Under the pieces are notes generated by a model. That model had not been told where the DNA came from and did not search any database. It saw nothing but the letters and a program-made list of their open reading frames with translations. Shown piece after piece: positions 6,269 through 14,179 of a DNA stretch of 22,656 nucleotides. Source of the DNA: DATHYU01 sp033722675 (GTDB lineage: Bacteria; Actinomycetota; Acidimicrobiia; Spongiisociales; UBA11373); NCBI GenBank assembly GCA_033722675.1, contig JAWVYO010000034.1, forward strand, positions 1 through 22,656, written 5' to 3'. Both the position numbers and the translations under genes were made by a program. Each line of letters begins with the position of its first letter. Position 1 is the first letter of the stretch.

Positions 6269-8658
6269 CAGCCGCTCCGCAGGATCCCGTCGAGGTGGTC
6301 GGCGACCGCCGCGGCGATGCTGTCGCGGACGGGGCCGAGCTCCTCGTCGGTGAGGGTCCGGCCCGGATCGCGGTAGGTCAGCCGGACACCGAGCGACTTG
6401 CGGCCCTGCTCCAGGGGCGGGCCGGTGAACACGTCGAACAGCACCGCGCGCTCCAGGTGCTCGCCGCCGGCGTCGCGCACCGCGCGAACGAGGTCCGCGG
6501 CGGGGACCTCGGCGGGGAGGTCGAAGGCGAGGTCGAACACGACCGGCGGGTAGGGGCTGGGCGTGACGAAGACCCGGTGGGGCGGCCGCTGGAGCACCGA
6601 TGTCAGGTCCAACTCCCCGGCGGCCACGCGGCCCGTGACGTCGAAGCGGGCGGCGACCCGTGGATGGATCTCGCCGACCGTCCCGATCACGGCACCGTCG
6701 AGCACGACGTCGGCGCACCGACCCGGATGGAAACCCGGCCGCGACGTCTGCCGCACGTGCAGGTCGAGACCCAGCGCTTCGCCGAGGGTGGCCACGAGCC
6801 CGGTGGCGTCGGTCCAGTCCCGCACTTCGCCCCCGTGGCTCCAGGCCGGACCGGGGACCGCCCCGACGGTGGCGAAGGCGAGGTGCTCTGGCTGGTGCGG
6901 GAGCGGTCCCGCGTCGGCGAAGAAGGTCCGTCCCATCTCGAAGAGGGCGACGTCGGGGTTGTTCCGGGTCTGGTTCACCCGCAGACCCCGCAGGAGCCCG
7001 GGCAGCAGCGTCGTGCGGAGGACTCCCTCCTCCTCGTTCAGGGGGTTCCGGACACCGACGGGGTGCGCCCGGACGTCGTCGTCGGGGTAACCCATCGCCT
7101 CGACGTCTCCCGGCCCCACGAAGGCGTAGGACATGGTCTCGTGGTAGCCGGCGCCGACCATGGCCGCCCGCACCGCGCGTCGACGCGCCTCGGCGTCGGG
7201 GAGACCGCCGCCGGGGCCATGGGGGACGCGTTCGGGCACGGCGTCGAATCCGTGGAGCCGCAGGACCTCCTCGACGAGGTCGGCGGGTCGGGAGACGTCG
7301 GGCCGGTAGGACGGCACGGTGACGCGCATCGGGTCGCCGCGCTCGACCGTGAACCCGAGTCGCTCGAGGTAGCCGGCGATCGTGTCGGGATCGATCTCGA
7401 CGCCGAGCAGCCTCGTCACCTCGTCGGCCGGCAGGTCGACCCGGGTCGCCTCGGCTTCACCCGGGTACTCGTCGACGAAGCCGCCGGCGACCGTACCGCC
7501 CGCGTACTCGGCCATCAGGGCGGCCGCGCGGTCGGAGGCGAGGGGCGGCAGCTCCGGGTCGACCCCGCGCTCGAACCGGGCGACGGCCTCCGAACGGAGG
7601 GCGTGCCGCTTGCCGGTGAGGAGGACGTGGGGGGCCGAGAAGTGGGCGACTTCGAGGAGGATCCGGCTCGTCTCCTCCGACACCTCCGACGTCTCACCCC
7701 CCATGACGCCGGCCAGCGCCAGCGCCTCGTCGGGCCCGGCGATCACGAGGTCCTCGGTGCTGAGGGCCCGGTCGACCGAGTCGAGGGTCGTCAGGCGCTC
7801 CCCCTTCCCCGCCCGACGCACGACGATGGTCTCGTCGGGGACCTCGTCGAGGTCGAAGGCGTGGAGGGGCTGGCCGTACTCGAGCATGACGTAGTTCGTG
7901 ATGTCGACGACGTTGTTGATCGGGCGCATCCCGGCGTCCCGCAGCCGCAGCCGCATCCACAGTGGCGCCGCACCGATCTCGATGTCGCGGATCTCCCGGG
8001 CGGTGAAGCGGGGGCACCGCTCCGGATCCTCGACCCTGACGGTGATGGCGGTGTCGGCGCCCGGGGTCTCGACGGTGATCTCGGGCCGCCGCAGGTCGAT
8101 GTCGTAGTGGGCGGCCAGATCGCGGGCGACGCCGTGCACCGACATCGCGTCCGGCCGGTTCGGCGTGATGGACAGATCGAAGACCACGTCGGGGTACGGG
8201 AGGGCGTCGGCGAAGTCCGCCCCGAGGGGCGGATGGTCGTCGTCGAGCACGAGGATGCCGTCGGCGTCCTCGCCGAGGCCGAGCTCCCGTTCGCTGCAGA
8301 TCATGCCCGGCGACGGCACGCCCCGGATCTCGCGGGTGCCGATCTCGAAGCCGCCGGGCAGCACGGCCCCCGGAAGGGCGACGGTGACCACGGCGCCCTC
8401 GTCGAAGTTCCAGGCGCCGCAGACCACCGTGTGCGGTTCGTCCGCACCGATGTCGCAGGTCGCGACGCGCAGCTTGTCGGCATTCGGATGCGGGGCGACC
8501 TCGGTCACGCGTCCCACGACGACGCCCGTGAAGTCCGTGTCGACGTGCTCGACCCCTTCGACCTCCAGTCCGAGGTTCGACATGACCCGCTCGAGTTCGT
8601 CGACGTCGGTGGTGGGGAGGTCGACGAACTCCTGGATCCAGCGCAGGGAGACCTTCAT
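6268..8658 (-). CDS. pheT: phenylalanyl-tRNA synthetase beta subunit
   Basis: Large subunit of the alpha2-beta2 PheRS that charges tRNA-Phe. The 796-residue protein is of normal length. It begins MKVSLRWIQEFVDLP, has the OB-like tRNA-binding domain at about 40-150, the B3/B4 editing domain at about 200-390 and a B5 domain around 395-465. The catalytic-like core follows, and a ferredoxin-fold anticodon-binding domain covers about 700-796, starting near PSPYPPVVFDLAF. The ATG at 8658 overlaps the pheS stop as ATGA, which decides the start; an in-frame ATG at 8844 would lie deep inside pheS. The stop overlaps the argF start by one base. Confidence 0.97.
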   Translation of the reverse strand: MKVSLRWIQEFVDLPTTDVDELERVMSNLGLEVEGVEHVDTDFTGVVVGRVTEVAPHPNADKLRVATCDIGADEPHTVVCGAWNFDEGAVVTVALPGAVLPGGFEIGTREIRGVPSPGMICSERELGLGEDADGILVLDDDHPPLGADFADALPYPDVVFDLSITPNRPDAMSVHGVARDLAAHYDIDLRRPEITVETPGADTAITVRVEDPERCPRFTAREIRDIEIGAAPLWMRLRLRDAGMRPINNVVDITNYVMLEYGQPLHAFDLDEVPDETIVVRRAGKGERLTTLDSVDRALSTEDLVIAGPDEALALAGVMGGETSEVSEETSRILLEVAHFSAPHVLLTGKRHALRSEAVARFERGVDPELPPLASDRAAALMAEYAGGTVAGGFVDEYPGEAEATRVDLPADEVTRLLGVEIDPDTIAGYLERLGFTVERGDPMRVTVPSYRPDVSRPADLVEEVLRLHGFDAVPERVPHGPGGGLPDAEARRRAVRAAMVGAGYHETMSYAFVGPGDVEAMGYPDDDVRAHPVGVRNPLNEEEGVLRTTLLPGLLRGLRVNQTRNNPDVALFEMGRTFFADAGPLPHQPEHLAFATVGAVPGPAWSHGGEVRDWTDATGLVATLGEALGLDLHVRQTSRPGFHPGRCADVVLDGAVIGTVGEIHPRVAARFDVTGRVAAGELDLTSVLQRPPHRVFVTPSPYPPVVFDLAFDLPAEVPAADLVRAVRDAGGEHLERAVLFDVFTGPPLEQGRKSLGVRLTYRDPGRTLTDEELGPVRDSIAAAVADHLDGILRSG

Positions 8659-9698
8659 CGGTACTGCTCCAGCACCCGGAGGTCGGCGTCGTAGAAGAGC
8701 CGGAGCTCCGGCACCCCGTACCGGATCTGGGCGAGGCGGTCGATACCGACGCCGAAGGCGAACCCTGTCACCTCGGTGGGGTCGTAGCCGACCGCCTCGA
8801 ACACGTTGGGGTCGACCATGCCGCAGCCGAGGAGCTCGATCCAACCGGTCCGACTGCAGGTGCGACAGCCCGACCCGTCGCAGGCGAAGCAGGAGACGTG
8901 CATCTCCGCGGACGGCTCGGTGAAGGGGAAGAAGTTCGGGAGGAACCGGATCTCGCTGTCGGGTCCGAAGAACTCACGCGCGAAGGAGTGGAGGGTTCCC
9001 TTCAGGTCGGCGAAGGTGATGCCCCGGTCGACGGCGAGACCCTCCATCTGATGGAAGACGGGCGTGTGGGTCGCATCGGTCTGGTCCCGGCGGAAGGTGC
9101 GGCCCGGGGCGACGATGTACACCGGCGGCTCGTGCTGCTCCATGTGCCGGGCCTGGACGGGCGACGTCTGGGTGCGGAGGAGGACGCCCTCGGGCTCGTC
9201 GCCGTGGGCCACGTAGAGCGTGTCGGATTCGAGACGCGCCGGGTGCGTGGGCGGCGTGTTGAGGGCATCGAAGTTGTAGAAGGCGGTCTCGACCTCCGGG
9301 CCCGAGGCCACCGAGTACCCGAGCCCCACGAAGATGTCGACGATCTCGTCCCAGACCTGCATGATGAGGTGGGCGCTGCCCCGGGCCGGGGCCCGGCCGG
9401 GCAGGGTCATGTCGACCCGCTCGCCTTCGAGACGGATCCGCTCCTCCTCGGCCGCGAGGTCCTCCCGACGCTCCTCCGCCGCCGTCGTCAGCGCCGTGGT
9501 GACCTCGTTCACGGCCCGGCCGATGGCCTTGCGATCGGCCGGGTCGGCGTCCCGCAACCCGCGTCGCGCCGATGCGACCTCGGAGTCGTCGCCGAGCAGT
9601 TCGTCGCGCACGGCTTCGAGCTCGGCCACCGACGCGGCGGCGGCGAGTCGTTCGATGCCCTCCGCGCGGATGGTCTGGAGTCGCTCCACGATGCCCAT
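8655..9698 (-). CDS. pheS: phenylalanyl-tRNA synthetase alpha subunit
   Basis: Catalytic alpha subunit of PheRS, a class II synthetase. The 347-residue protein has the N-terminal coiled-coil arm (about 1-95, rich in Glu, Arg and Ala), class II motif 2 in APGRTFRRDQTDATHTPVFH, and motif 3 in GFAFGVGIDRLAQIRYG near the C-terminus. A Cys cluster, CFACDGSGCRTCSRTGW, lies in the insertion before WIELLGCGMVDP; it occurs in many bacterial PheS proteins and may bind zinc. ATG 9698 follows the SpoU methyltransferase stop by 12 bp, and the gene is coupled to pheT by ATGA. No T-box or attenuator is visible in the short gap, so expression probably depends on the infC promoter or an internal one. Confidence 0.97.
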   Translation of the reverse strand: MGIVERLQTIRAEGIERLAAAASVAELEAVRDELLGDDSEVASARRGLRDADPADRKAIGRAVNEVTTALTTAAEERREDLAAEEERIRLEGERVDMTLPGRAPARGSAHLIMQVWDEIVDIFVGLGYSVASGPEVETAFYNFDALNTPPTHPARLESDTLYVAHGDEPEGVLLRTQTSPVQARHMEQHEPPVYIVAPGRTFRRDQTDATHTPVFHQMEGLAVDRGITFADLKGTLHSFAREFFGPDSEIRFLPNFFPFTEPSAEMHVSCFACDGSGCRTCSRTGWIELLGCGMVDPNVFEAVGYDPTEVTGFAFGVGIDRLAQIRYGVPELRLFYDADLRVLEQYR

Positions 9699-9710
9699 GG
9701 CGCGTCGAGG

Positions 9711-10460
9711 TTAGCCGGGGGCGGAATCGCCTCCGGCGACCCGGGTGTAGGCCACGATCGCGCCTGCGACGGCCGCATTGAGGCTCTCGGCGTCGGTCGC
9801 CATGGGGATGGTCACCCGCCGATCGCAGCGGTCGACGACGTCCGCCGGGAGCCCGTGCGCCTCGTCCCCCACGAGGATCGCCACCGAGGCGGCCTCGGTC
9901 AGTGCGGCCGGGTGCACGCCGCCGTGCACGACCGTCGCCACGACCTCCCGCCCGCCGCTGCGGAGCCCCTCGAGGCCCTCGACGACGGACGGGGGGCGGC
10001 GGAAATGGGCGCCGGCGCCCGCCCTGACCACCTTGGGCGACCACGGGTCGGCCGTGCCCGGACCCACGGCGAAGGCGACATCGAGGGCGGCGGCCGTCCG
10101 CAGCAGGGTGCCGACGTTGCCGGGATCGCCCACTCCCCACGCGACGAGGATGTCTCCGGTCGCCGGCAGACGCCCCTCGACGATCGACGCCACCGCGACG
10201 GGCGACCGGGGCGTGTCGGTGGTGGAGATCCGCTCCAGCACCTGCGGCTCGACGGTGACCACGTCGATGCCGGCCTCGGCGGCCTCGTCGGCCACGGGGT
10301 CGCCGGGAACGGCGAAGACGCGAACGAGGCGCCCGCCGTGGGCGAGCGCCTCGAGCACGAGGGTCGGGCCCTCGACGAGTGTCTGCCCGGCGTCGCGGCG
10401 GTTCCGGCTCCGGTGGAGTCGGATCGCCTCGGCGACCCGGGGGTTCCGGGTCGACGACAC
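9711..10460 (-). CDS. TrmH/SpoU family RNA 2'-O-methyltransferase
   Basis: SAM-dependent knotted (SPOUT) methyltransferase, probably modifying a ribose in rRNA or tRNA. The 249-residue protein has an N-terminal substrate-binding region (MSSTRNPRVAEAIRL onward, with LVEGPTLVLEAL) and the three SpoU motifs: DPGNVGTLLRTA, ILVGDEAHGLP and IPMATDAESLNAAVAGAI. It corresponds in position to the gene called tsnR in mycobacteria, between rplT and pheS, but the exact target nucleotide cannot be read from sequence. The start is GTG at 10460, 13 bp after the rplT stop; no better start exists nearby and the ribosome binding site is weak. Confidence 0.92.
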   Translation of the reverse strand: MSSTRNPRVAEAIRLHRSRNRRDAGQTLVEGPTLVLEALAHGGRLVRVFAVPGDPVADEAAEAGIDVVTVEPQVLERISTTDTPRSPVAVASIVEGRLPATGDILVAWGVGDPGNVGTLLRTAAALDVAFAVGPGTADPWSPKVVRAGAGAHFRRPPSVVEGLEGLRSGGREVVATVVHGGVHPAALTEAASVAILVGDEAHGLPADVVDRCDRRVTIPMATDAESLNAAVAGAIVAYTRVAGGDSAPG

Positions 10461-10473
10461 CGTGCCGGAGCCG

Positions 10474-10833
10474 TCAGGCGTCGACGGCCTCCTTGGCCAC
10501 CGCGACGAGCTCCCCGAAGGCGTCGGGGTCGTTGACCGCCATCTCGGCGAGCATCTTGCGGTCCACCTCGATCTCGGCGGCCTTGAGGCCGGCCATGAAC
10601 CGCGAGTAGTTCATCCCGTGCTGCCGGGACGCCGCGTTGATGCGGGTGATCCACAGCTTGCGGAACTCGCCCTTACGCGCCCGACGATCGCGGTACGCGT
10701 CCTGCATGGCGTTCATGACCTGCTCGTTGGCCGTGCGGTACCGCCGGCCCCGGGCCCCCTTGTAGCCGGAGGCCCGTTCCATCACCTTGCGGCGCTTCTT
10801 GCGGCTCGGGACCGAGCGCTTCGTGCGTGCCAT
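10474..10833 (-). CDS. rplT: 50S ribosomal protein L20
   Basis: Primary-binding protein of the large ribosomal subunit, needed early in 50S assembly and in many bacteria a repressor of its own operon. The 119 residues match L20 over the full length: MARTKRSVPSRKKRRKV at the start, then GYKGARGRRYRTANEQV, LWITRINAASRQHGMNYSRFM and a C-terminal DR-KMLAEMA region. An AGGAGG ribosome binding site sits 5 nt before ATG 10833. It follows rpmI by 9 bp in the standard infC-rpmI-rplT order. Confidence 0.98.
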   Translation of the reverse strand: MARTKRSVPSRKKRRKVMERASGYKGARGRRYRTANEQVMNAMQDAYRDRRARKGEFRKLWITRINAASRQHGMNYSRFMAGLKAAEIEVDRKMLAEMAVNDPDAFGELVAVAKEAVDA

Positions 10834-10842
10834 CGGTTCCTC

Positions 10843-11040
10843 CTACTTGCCCAGGAGCTTGCGGACGCGACGGCGGTCGGCCGGCGACACGTCGACTTCG
10901 CCGTCGAGACGGCGCAGCTGGCGGCTGGTCTTCTTCCCCACCTTGAGGTGGGCGCGCCCGGCCTGACGGCGGCGGATCTTGCCCGTCCCCGTCACCTTGA
11001 ACCGCTTGGCGGCAGCGCGATTGGTCTTCTGCTTCGGCAT
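10843..11040 (-). CDS. rpmI: 50S ribosomal protein L35
   Basis: Small basic protein of the large ribosomal subunit. The 65 residues match L35 throughout: MPKQKTNRAAAKRFKVTGTG, then RRRQAGRAHL and the C-terminal RRVRKLLGK. Its ribosome binding site (AAGGA) overlaps the end of infC, whose stop is 9 bp upstream, so the two are probably translationally linked. It lies between infC and rplT as in nearly all bacteria. Confidence 0.98.
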   Translation of the reverse strand: MPKQKTNRAAAKRFKVTGTGKIRRRQAGRAHLKVGKKTSRQLRRLDGEVDVSPADRRRVRKLLGK

Positions 11041-11049
11041 GGGCGTCCT

Positions 11050-11589
11050 TCAGTCGTCGTTCGTGTCGCCGGCCCGCGCCCTGCGGTTCGGCGTGATCTG
11101 CATCGTCATGTTGCGGCCCTCGAGCCGGGGCGGCGTCTCGATGTCACCGAGCTCGGCGACGTCGTCGGCGAGCCTGCGGAGGATCTCCTCCCCGATCTCG
11201 GGGTGGGTGACCTCCCGGCCCCGGAACATCATCGTCACCTTGATCTTGTCGCCGTCCTCGAGGAACTCCTTCACCCGGCGCATCTTCACCTCGTAGTCGT
11301 GGGTGTCGATCTTCGGGCGGAACTTCACTTCCTTGACGACCGTCCGGGTCTGCTTCTTGCGGGCTTCCCGCTCCCGGACGGACTGCTCGTACTTGTACTT
11401 CCCGTAGTCCATGAGCCGGACGACGGGCGGGCGGGCATCGGGCGCGACCTCCACGAGGTCGAGTTCCAACTCCTGGGCCAGCCACTTGGCCTCGTCGATC
11501 GACTTCACGCCGATCTGCGAGCCGTCCGGTGCGACGAGACGCACCTCACGAGCGCGAATACGGTCGTTGACGCGGAGTTCCTGTGCTAT
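11050..11589 (-). CDS. infC: translation initiation factor IF-3, ATA start codon
   Basis: IF-3 binds the 30S subunit, prevents subunit joining and proofreads the initiation codon. The 179-residue reading shows the N-domain (RVNDRIRAREVRLVAPDG, then MDYGKYKYEQ), the lysine/arginine-rich linker (EREARKKQTRTVVKEVKFRP) and the C-domain (FRGREVTHPEIGEEIL, MTMQITPNRR). The start is taken as ATA at 11589-11587 because a GAGGAGG ribosome binding site (11602-11596) ends 6 nt upstream. The conserved N-terminal RVNDRIRARE also lies before the first GTG (11544-11542), which has no ribosome binding site. Rare starts (AUU, AUA, AUC) are a hallmark of infC and allow IF-3 to repress its own translation. First gene of the infC operon. 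Confidence 0.93.
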   Translation of the reverse strand: MAQELRVNDRIRAREVRLVAPDGSQIGVKSIDEAKWLAQELELDLVEVAPDARPPVVRLMDYGKYKYEQSVREREARKKQTRTVVKEVKFRPKIDTHDYEVKMRRVKEFLEDGDKIKVTMMFRGREVTHPEIGEEILRRLADDVAELGDIETPPRLEGRNMTMQITPNRRARAGDTNDD

Positions 11590-11617
11590 CGAATGCCTCC
11601 TCGAATCGGGCGTAGAA

Positions 11618-11644
11618 AAAGACGGCAGGCGCGCTGCCGTCTCT
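11618..11644 (-). terminator. intrinsic terminator or attenuator before infC
   Basis: On the minus strand GACGGCAG and CTGCCGTC form an 8-bp stem with loop CGCGC (core 11621-11641). Flanking bases extend it by an A-U pair, a G-U wobble and another A-U, and TTTTT follows at 11620-11616. It lies 16 bp upstream of the infC ribosome binding site. It could end rnhB transcription, act as an attenuator for infC-rpmI-rplT, or both. A leader segment GGTGCGC (11667-11661) could pair with GCGCGCC across the loop, a possible but unproven antiterminator. Confidence 0.72.
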
Positions 11645-11723
11645 GGGACGTCGGACCTCGGCGCACCGCAGGTGGCCAGGTGGGAAGCAGCGCCTCCGCT
11701 TTTCGGTTTCGGTTGTCGCCAAG

Positions 11724-11753
11724 AGTATACGGGTCGCGCCGTCGGCGACCCAA
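11724..11753 (-). promoter_or_regulatory. candidate infC operon promoter
   Basis: On the minus strand TATACT (11729-11724) is a strong -10 box, preceded 18 bp upstream by TTGGGT (11753-11748), the same -35 as in the candidate rrn promoter. Transcription would begin near 11717, giving a leader of about 128 nt that contains the terminator-like hairpin. The promoter lies just past the rnhB stop. Confidence 0.55.
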
Positions 11754-11764
11754 CGACGACGGCC

Positions 11765-12487
11765 TCAGAAGAGCGACTGCTGGGGGTCGGGACGCCGGTA
11801 CCGGACGATGCCGGGATACATGAGGGCGTCCATGAACGCCCAGGACCGTCGGTGGATGGCGCTCGGGCCGTACCACTGGAGCCCGGCCTTGTGGCGCGGT
11901 CCCGGGTAGCCCTTGTTGCCCTCGAAGGCGTAGTGGGGATAGTGCTCGGCCTCGCCGCGCATCAGGCGGTCGCGGGTCACCTTGGCGAGGATGGACGCCG
12001 AGGCGATGGAGAGGCAGGTGGCGTCGCCCTTGACGAGGCGCCGCGTCCGCCCGCCCACGAAATCCCAGTTCCCGTCGATGAGGACCACGTCCGGCCGGAC
12101 GCCGAGGCCGGCGACGGCCCGCCGGGCAGCGAGGCGCTGCGCCTCAGACATCCCCAACTCGTCGCACTCCTCCGGCGAGGCGTGACCGACCGCCCAGGCG
12201 TCCACCCAGCCGGCCACGCGGTCGAACATCGCCTCCCGTTCGTGCTCGGTGAGCATCTTCGAGTCGCGGATCTTGTAGACCCGCCGGTCGCGGGGGACGA
12301 CGGCGGCCCCGACGGTGAGCGGTCCGGCCCATGCCCCCCGGCCCACCTCGTCCACGCCGACGACCACCCGGGCTCCGGCGTCCCAGCACTCGCGTTCGAC
12401 GTGCAGGCCGGGGGCCTTGCGCTTCAGCGAGGGGCGGAGCGTGGGGACGGTCGACACTGCTGCGACGTTACCGCCCGCCGGCGTCAT
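11765..12487 (-). CDS. rnhB: ribonuclease HII
   Basis: Endonuclease that cuts the RNA strand of RNA-DNA hybrids and removes misincorporated ribonucleotides. The 240-residue protein has VVGVDEVGRGAWAGPL (42-57), with catalytic Asp46 and Glu47, DSKMLTEHERE (75-85), the third acidic residue in LIDGN (Asp138) and the fourth in VKGD (Asp155), then SASILAKVTRDRLM. ATG 12487, 23 bp after the ribH stop, is preferred; a GTG at 12457 would give 230 residues and is possible because the first 30 residues are not conserved. The short gap suggests cotranscription with the riboflavin genes, ending at the hairpin at 11618-11644. Confidence 0.94.
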   Translation of the reverse strand: MTPAGGNVAAVSTVPTLRPSLKRKAPGLHVERECWDAGARVVVGVDEVGRGAWAGPLTVGAAVVPRDRRVYKIRDSKMLTEHEREAMFDRVAGWVDAWAVGHASPEECDELGMSEAQRLAARRAVAGLGVRPDVVLIDGNWDFVGGRTRRLVKGDATCLSIASASILAKVTRDRLMRGEAEHYPHYAFEGNKGYPGPRHKAGLQWYGPSAIHRRSWAFMDALMYPGIVRYRRPDPQQSLF

Positions 12488-12510
12488 GTCCTCGGACCCG
12501 GGTCGCTCCC

Positions 12511-12969
12511 CTACCCCCGGAGGGCGCGCAGCGCGTTCGCGGCGGCGACGGCCGCCTCGGCGGCCTCGGCGCCCTTGTTGCCGGGCCCGGGGAGACTGCG
12601 CTCCCGCGCGTGCGCCGAGTCCTGGACGGTGAGGACGCCGAAGGCGACGGGGACGCCGGTGGCCACCGACACCTCGCGCAGCCCCGCCGCGCACTGGGTG
12701 GCGACGTGCTCGTAGTGGTCCGTCTCGCCGAGGATGACCGCACCGAGGGCGATCACGCAGTCGTGGCCGGCCTCGACGAGGCCCCGGGCCACCACCGGCA
12801 GCTCGAACGACCCGGGGACCCGCACGACCGTCGGGTCGTCGGCTCCGGCGTCACGGAGGGCGTCGAGGGCGCCGTCGAGCAGACCGTCGGTGACGACGGC
12901 GTTGAACGTCGCCACCGCGATGCCGACCCGCAGGCCGGAGGCGTCGAGCGAACCCTGGATCTCAGCCAT
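12511..12969 (-). CDS. ribH: 6,7-dimethyl-8-ribityllumazine synthase
   Basis: Penultimate step of riboflavin synthesis: condenses the ribityl-diaminouracil intermediate with dihydroxybutanone phosphate. The subunits usually form icosahedral or pentameric assemblies. The 152 residues carry FN (22-23), PGSFELP (52-58), GAVILGETDHYEHV (76-89) with the catalytic His at 85, and GVLTVQDSAHARER (111-124). ATG 12969 overlaps the ribBA stop by 8 bases (ATGGCTGA), so the two are translationally coupled. Fourth rib gene under the FMN riboswitch. Confidence 0.97.
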   Translation of the reverse strand: MAEIQGSLDASGLRVGIAVATFNAVVTDGLLDGALDALRDAGADDPTVVRVPGSFELPVVARGLVEAGHDCVIALGAVILGETDHYEHVATQCAAGLREVSVATGVPVAFGVLTVQDSAHARERSLPGPGNKGAEAAEAAVAAANALRALRG

Positions 12970-14179
12970 CGGCGGCGTCCAGGTCGATGAGATGCCCGAG
13001 TTTGGCGGCCTTCGCCGCCAGGTAGGCCCGGTTCTCGGCCGTGGGCACCGTCTGGAGCGGCACCCGTTCGGTGATGCTCAGCCCGTACCCCTCGAGGCCG
13101 GCGCGCTTGGCGGGGTTGTTCGTGAGAAGCCGCATCGTGGTCACGCCGAGATCGGCCAGGATCTGGGCGCCAACCCCGTAGTCCCGTGCGTCGGCGGCGA
13201 AGCCCAGGTCGGTGTTGGCCTCGACCGTGTCGCGACCGGACTCCTGGAGGGCGTAGGCGGCCAGCTTGTGCATGAGGCCGATGCCCCGCCCCTCGTGTCC
13301 CCGGATGTAGAGGACGACCCCCTGGTCCTCCTCCGCCACCTTGGCCAGGGCCGTGTGGAGCTGGGTCCCGCAGTCGCACCGCCGGCTGCCGAACACGTCG
13401 CCCGTCAGGCACTCGCTGTGCACCCGCACGAGCACGTCCTCGGCGCCGTCCACCTCGCCGCGCACGAGGGCGACGTGGTGCTTGCCGTCGATCAGCGACT
13501 CGAACCCCACCGCCCGGAAGGGACCGTGGTCGGTGGGGATCGTCGCCTCGGCGATGCGGCGGACGAGCTTCTCCGAGCGGCTCCGGTAGGCGATGAGGTC
13601 GGCGATCGAGACGATGGGGATGTCGTGGGCCTCGGCGAAGGCCTGGAGTTCGGGGAGCCGGGCCATGGACCCGTCGTCGTTGACGATCTCACAGAGGACG
13701 CCCGCGGGGGCGAGTCCGGCGAGACGTGCGAGGTCGACGGCCGCCTCGGTGTGGCCGGCCCGCTTGAGGACGCCGCCCTCGTGGTAGCGGAGGGGGAAGA
13801 TGTGGCCGGGCCGGGCGAGATCGGTGGGGGCGGTGTCGTCGTCGATGAGGGCGCGAATGGTGGCGGCGCGGTCGCCGGCCGAGATCCCGGTGGTGGTGCC
13901 CGCCGCGTAGTCGACGGACACGGTGAAGGCGGTGCGGTGGGAGTCGGTGTTCTCGACGACCATGAGCGGGAGCTCCAGCTCGTCGAGGCGCTCCCCCATC
14001 ATCGGGACGCAGATGAGGCCGCTGGTGTAGCGGACCATGAAGGCGATCTGCTCGGGCGTCACCCGTTCGGCGGCGATGATCAGATCGCCCTCGTTCTCCC
14101 GGTCGGCGTCGTCGACGACCACCACGAAGCGTCCCTCGGCGATGGCCTCGATGGCCTCCTCGATCGGTGCGAGCGTCAC
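12962..14179 (-). CDS. ribBA: bifunctional DHBP synthase / GTP cyclohydrolase II
   Basis: Starts both branches of riboflavin synthesis. The N-terminal RibB domain (about 1-200) makes dihydroxybutanone phosphate from ribulose 5-phosphate and shows DDADRENEGDL (23-33) and RPGHIFPL (123-130). The C-terminal RibA domain (about 205-400) opens GTP and shows the zinc cysteines Cys257, Cys268 and Cys270 in SECLTGDVFGSRRCDCGTQL, plus RGHEGRGIGL (293-302). Both catalytic signatures look intact in the 405 residues. The start is GTG at 14179, overlapping the ribE stop as GTGA. Its product feeds ribH and ribD in the same operon, and its ribulose 5-phosphate substrate is the metabolite interconverted by the Rpe enzyme encoded nearby. 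Confidence 0.97.
   Translation of the reverse strand: MTLAPIEEAIEAIAEGRFVVVVDDADRENEGDLIIAAERVTPEQIAFMVRYTSGLICVPMMGERLDELELPLMVVENTDSHRTAFTVSVDYAAGTTTGISAGDRAATIRALIDDDTAPTDLARPGHIFPLRYHEGGVLKRAGHTEAAVDLARLAGLAPAGVLCEIVNDDGSMARLPELQAFAEAHDIPIVSIADLIAYRSRSEKLVRRIAEATIPTDHGPFRAVGFESLIDGKHHVALVRGEVDGAEDVLVRVHSECLTGDVFGSRRCDCGTQLHTALAKVAEEDQGVVLYIRGHEGRGIGLMHKLAAYALQESGRDTVEANTDLGFAADARDYGVGAQILADLGVTTMRLLTNNPAKRAGLEGYGLSITERVPLQTVPTAENRAYLAAKAAKLGHLIDLDAADG

Noticed and set aside
6205..8694. Plus-strand 829-codon frame opposite argF and pheT
   Set aside because: pheT has full domain matches on the minus strand; this frame has none and is a mirror of its codon bias.
9699..9710. T-box or attenuator controlling pheST
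   Set aside because: Only 12 bp separate the upstream gene from pheS; no T-box core or leader is present.
11592..11594. ATT at 11594-11592 as the infC start, as in E. coli
   Set aside because: It is in another frame and meets a TAG stop two codons later; the ATA three bases further on is in frame with good spacing.
8898..11823. Plus-strand frames of 545 and 681 codons opposite pheS to infC
   Set aside because: They cross several well-supported minus-strand genes, including rplT and rpmI, and show no family motifs.
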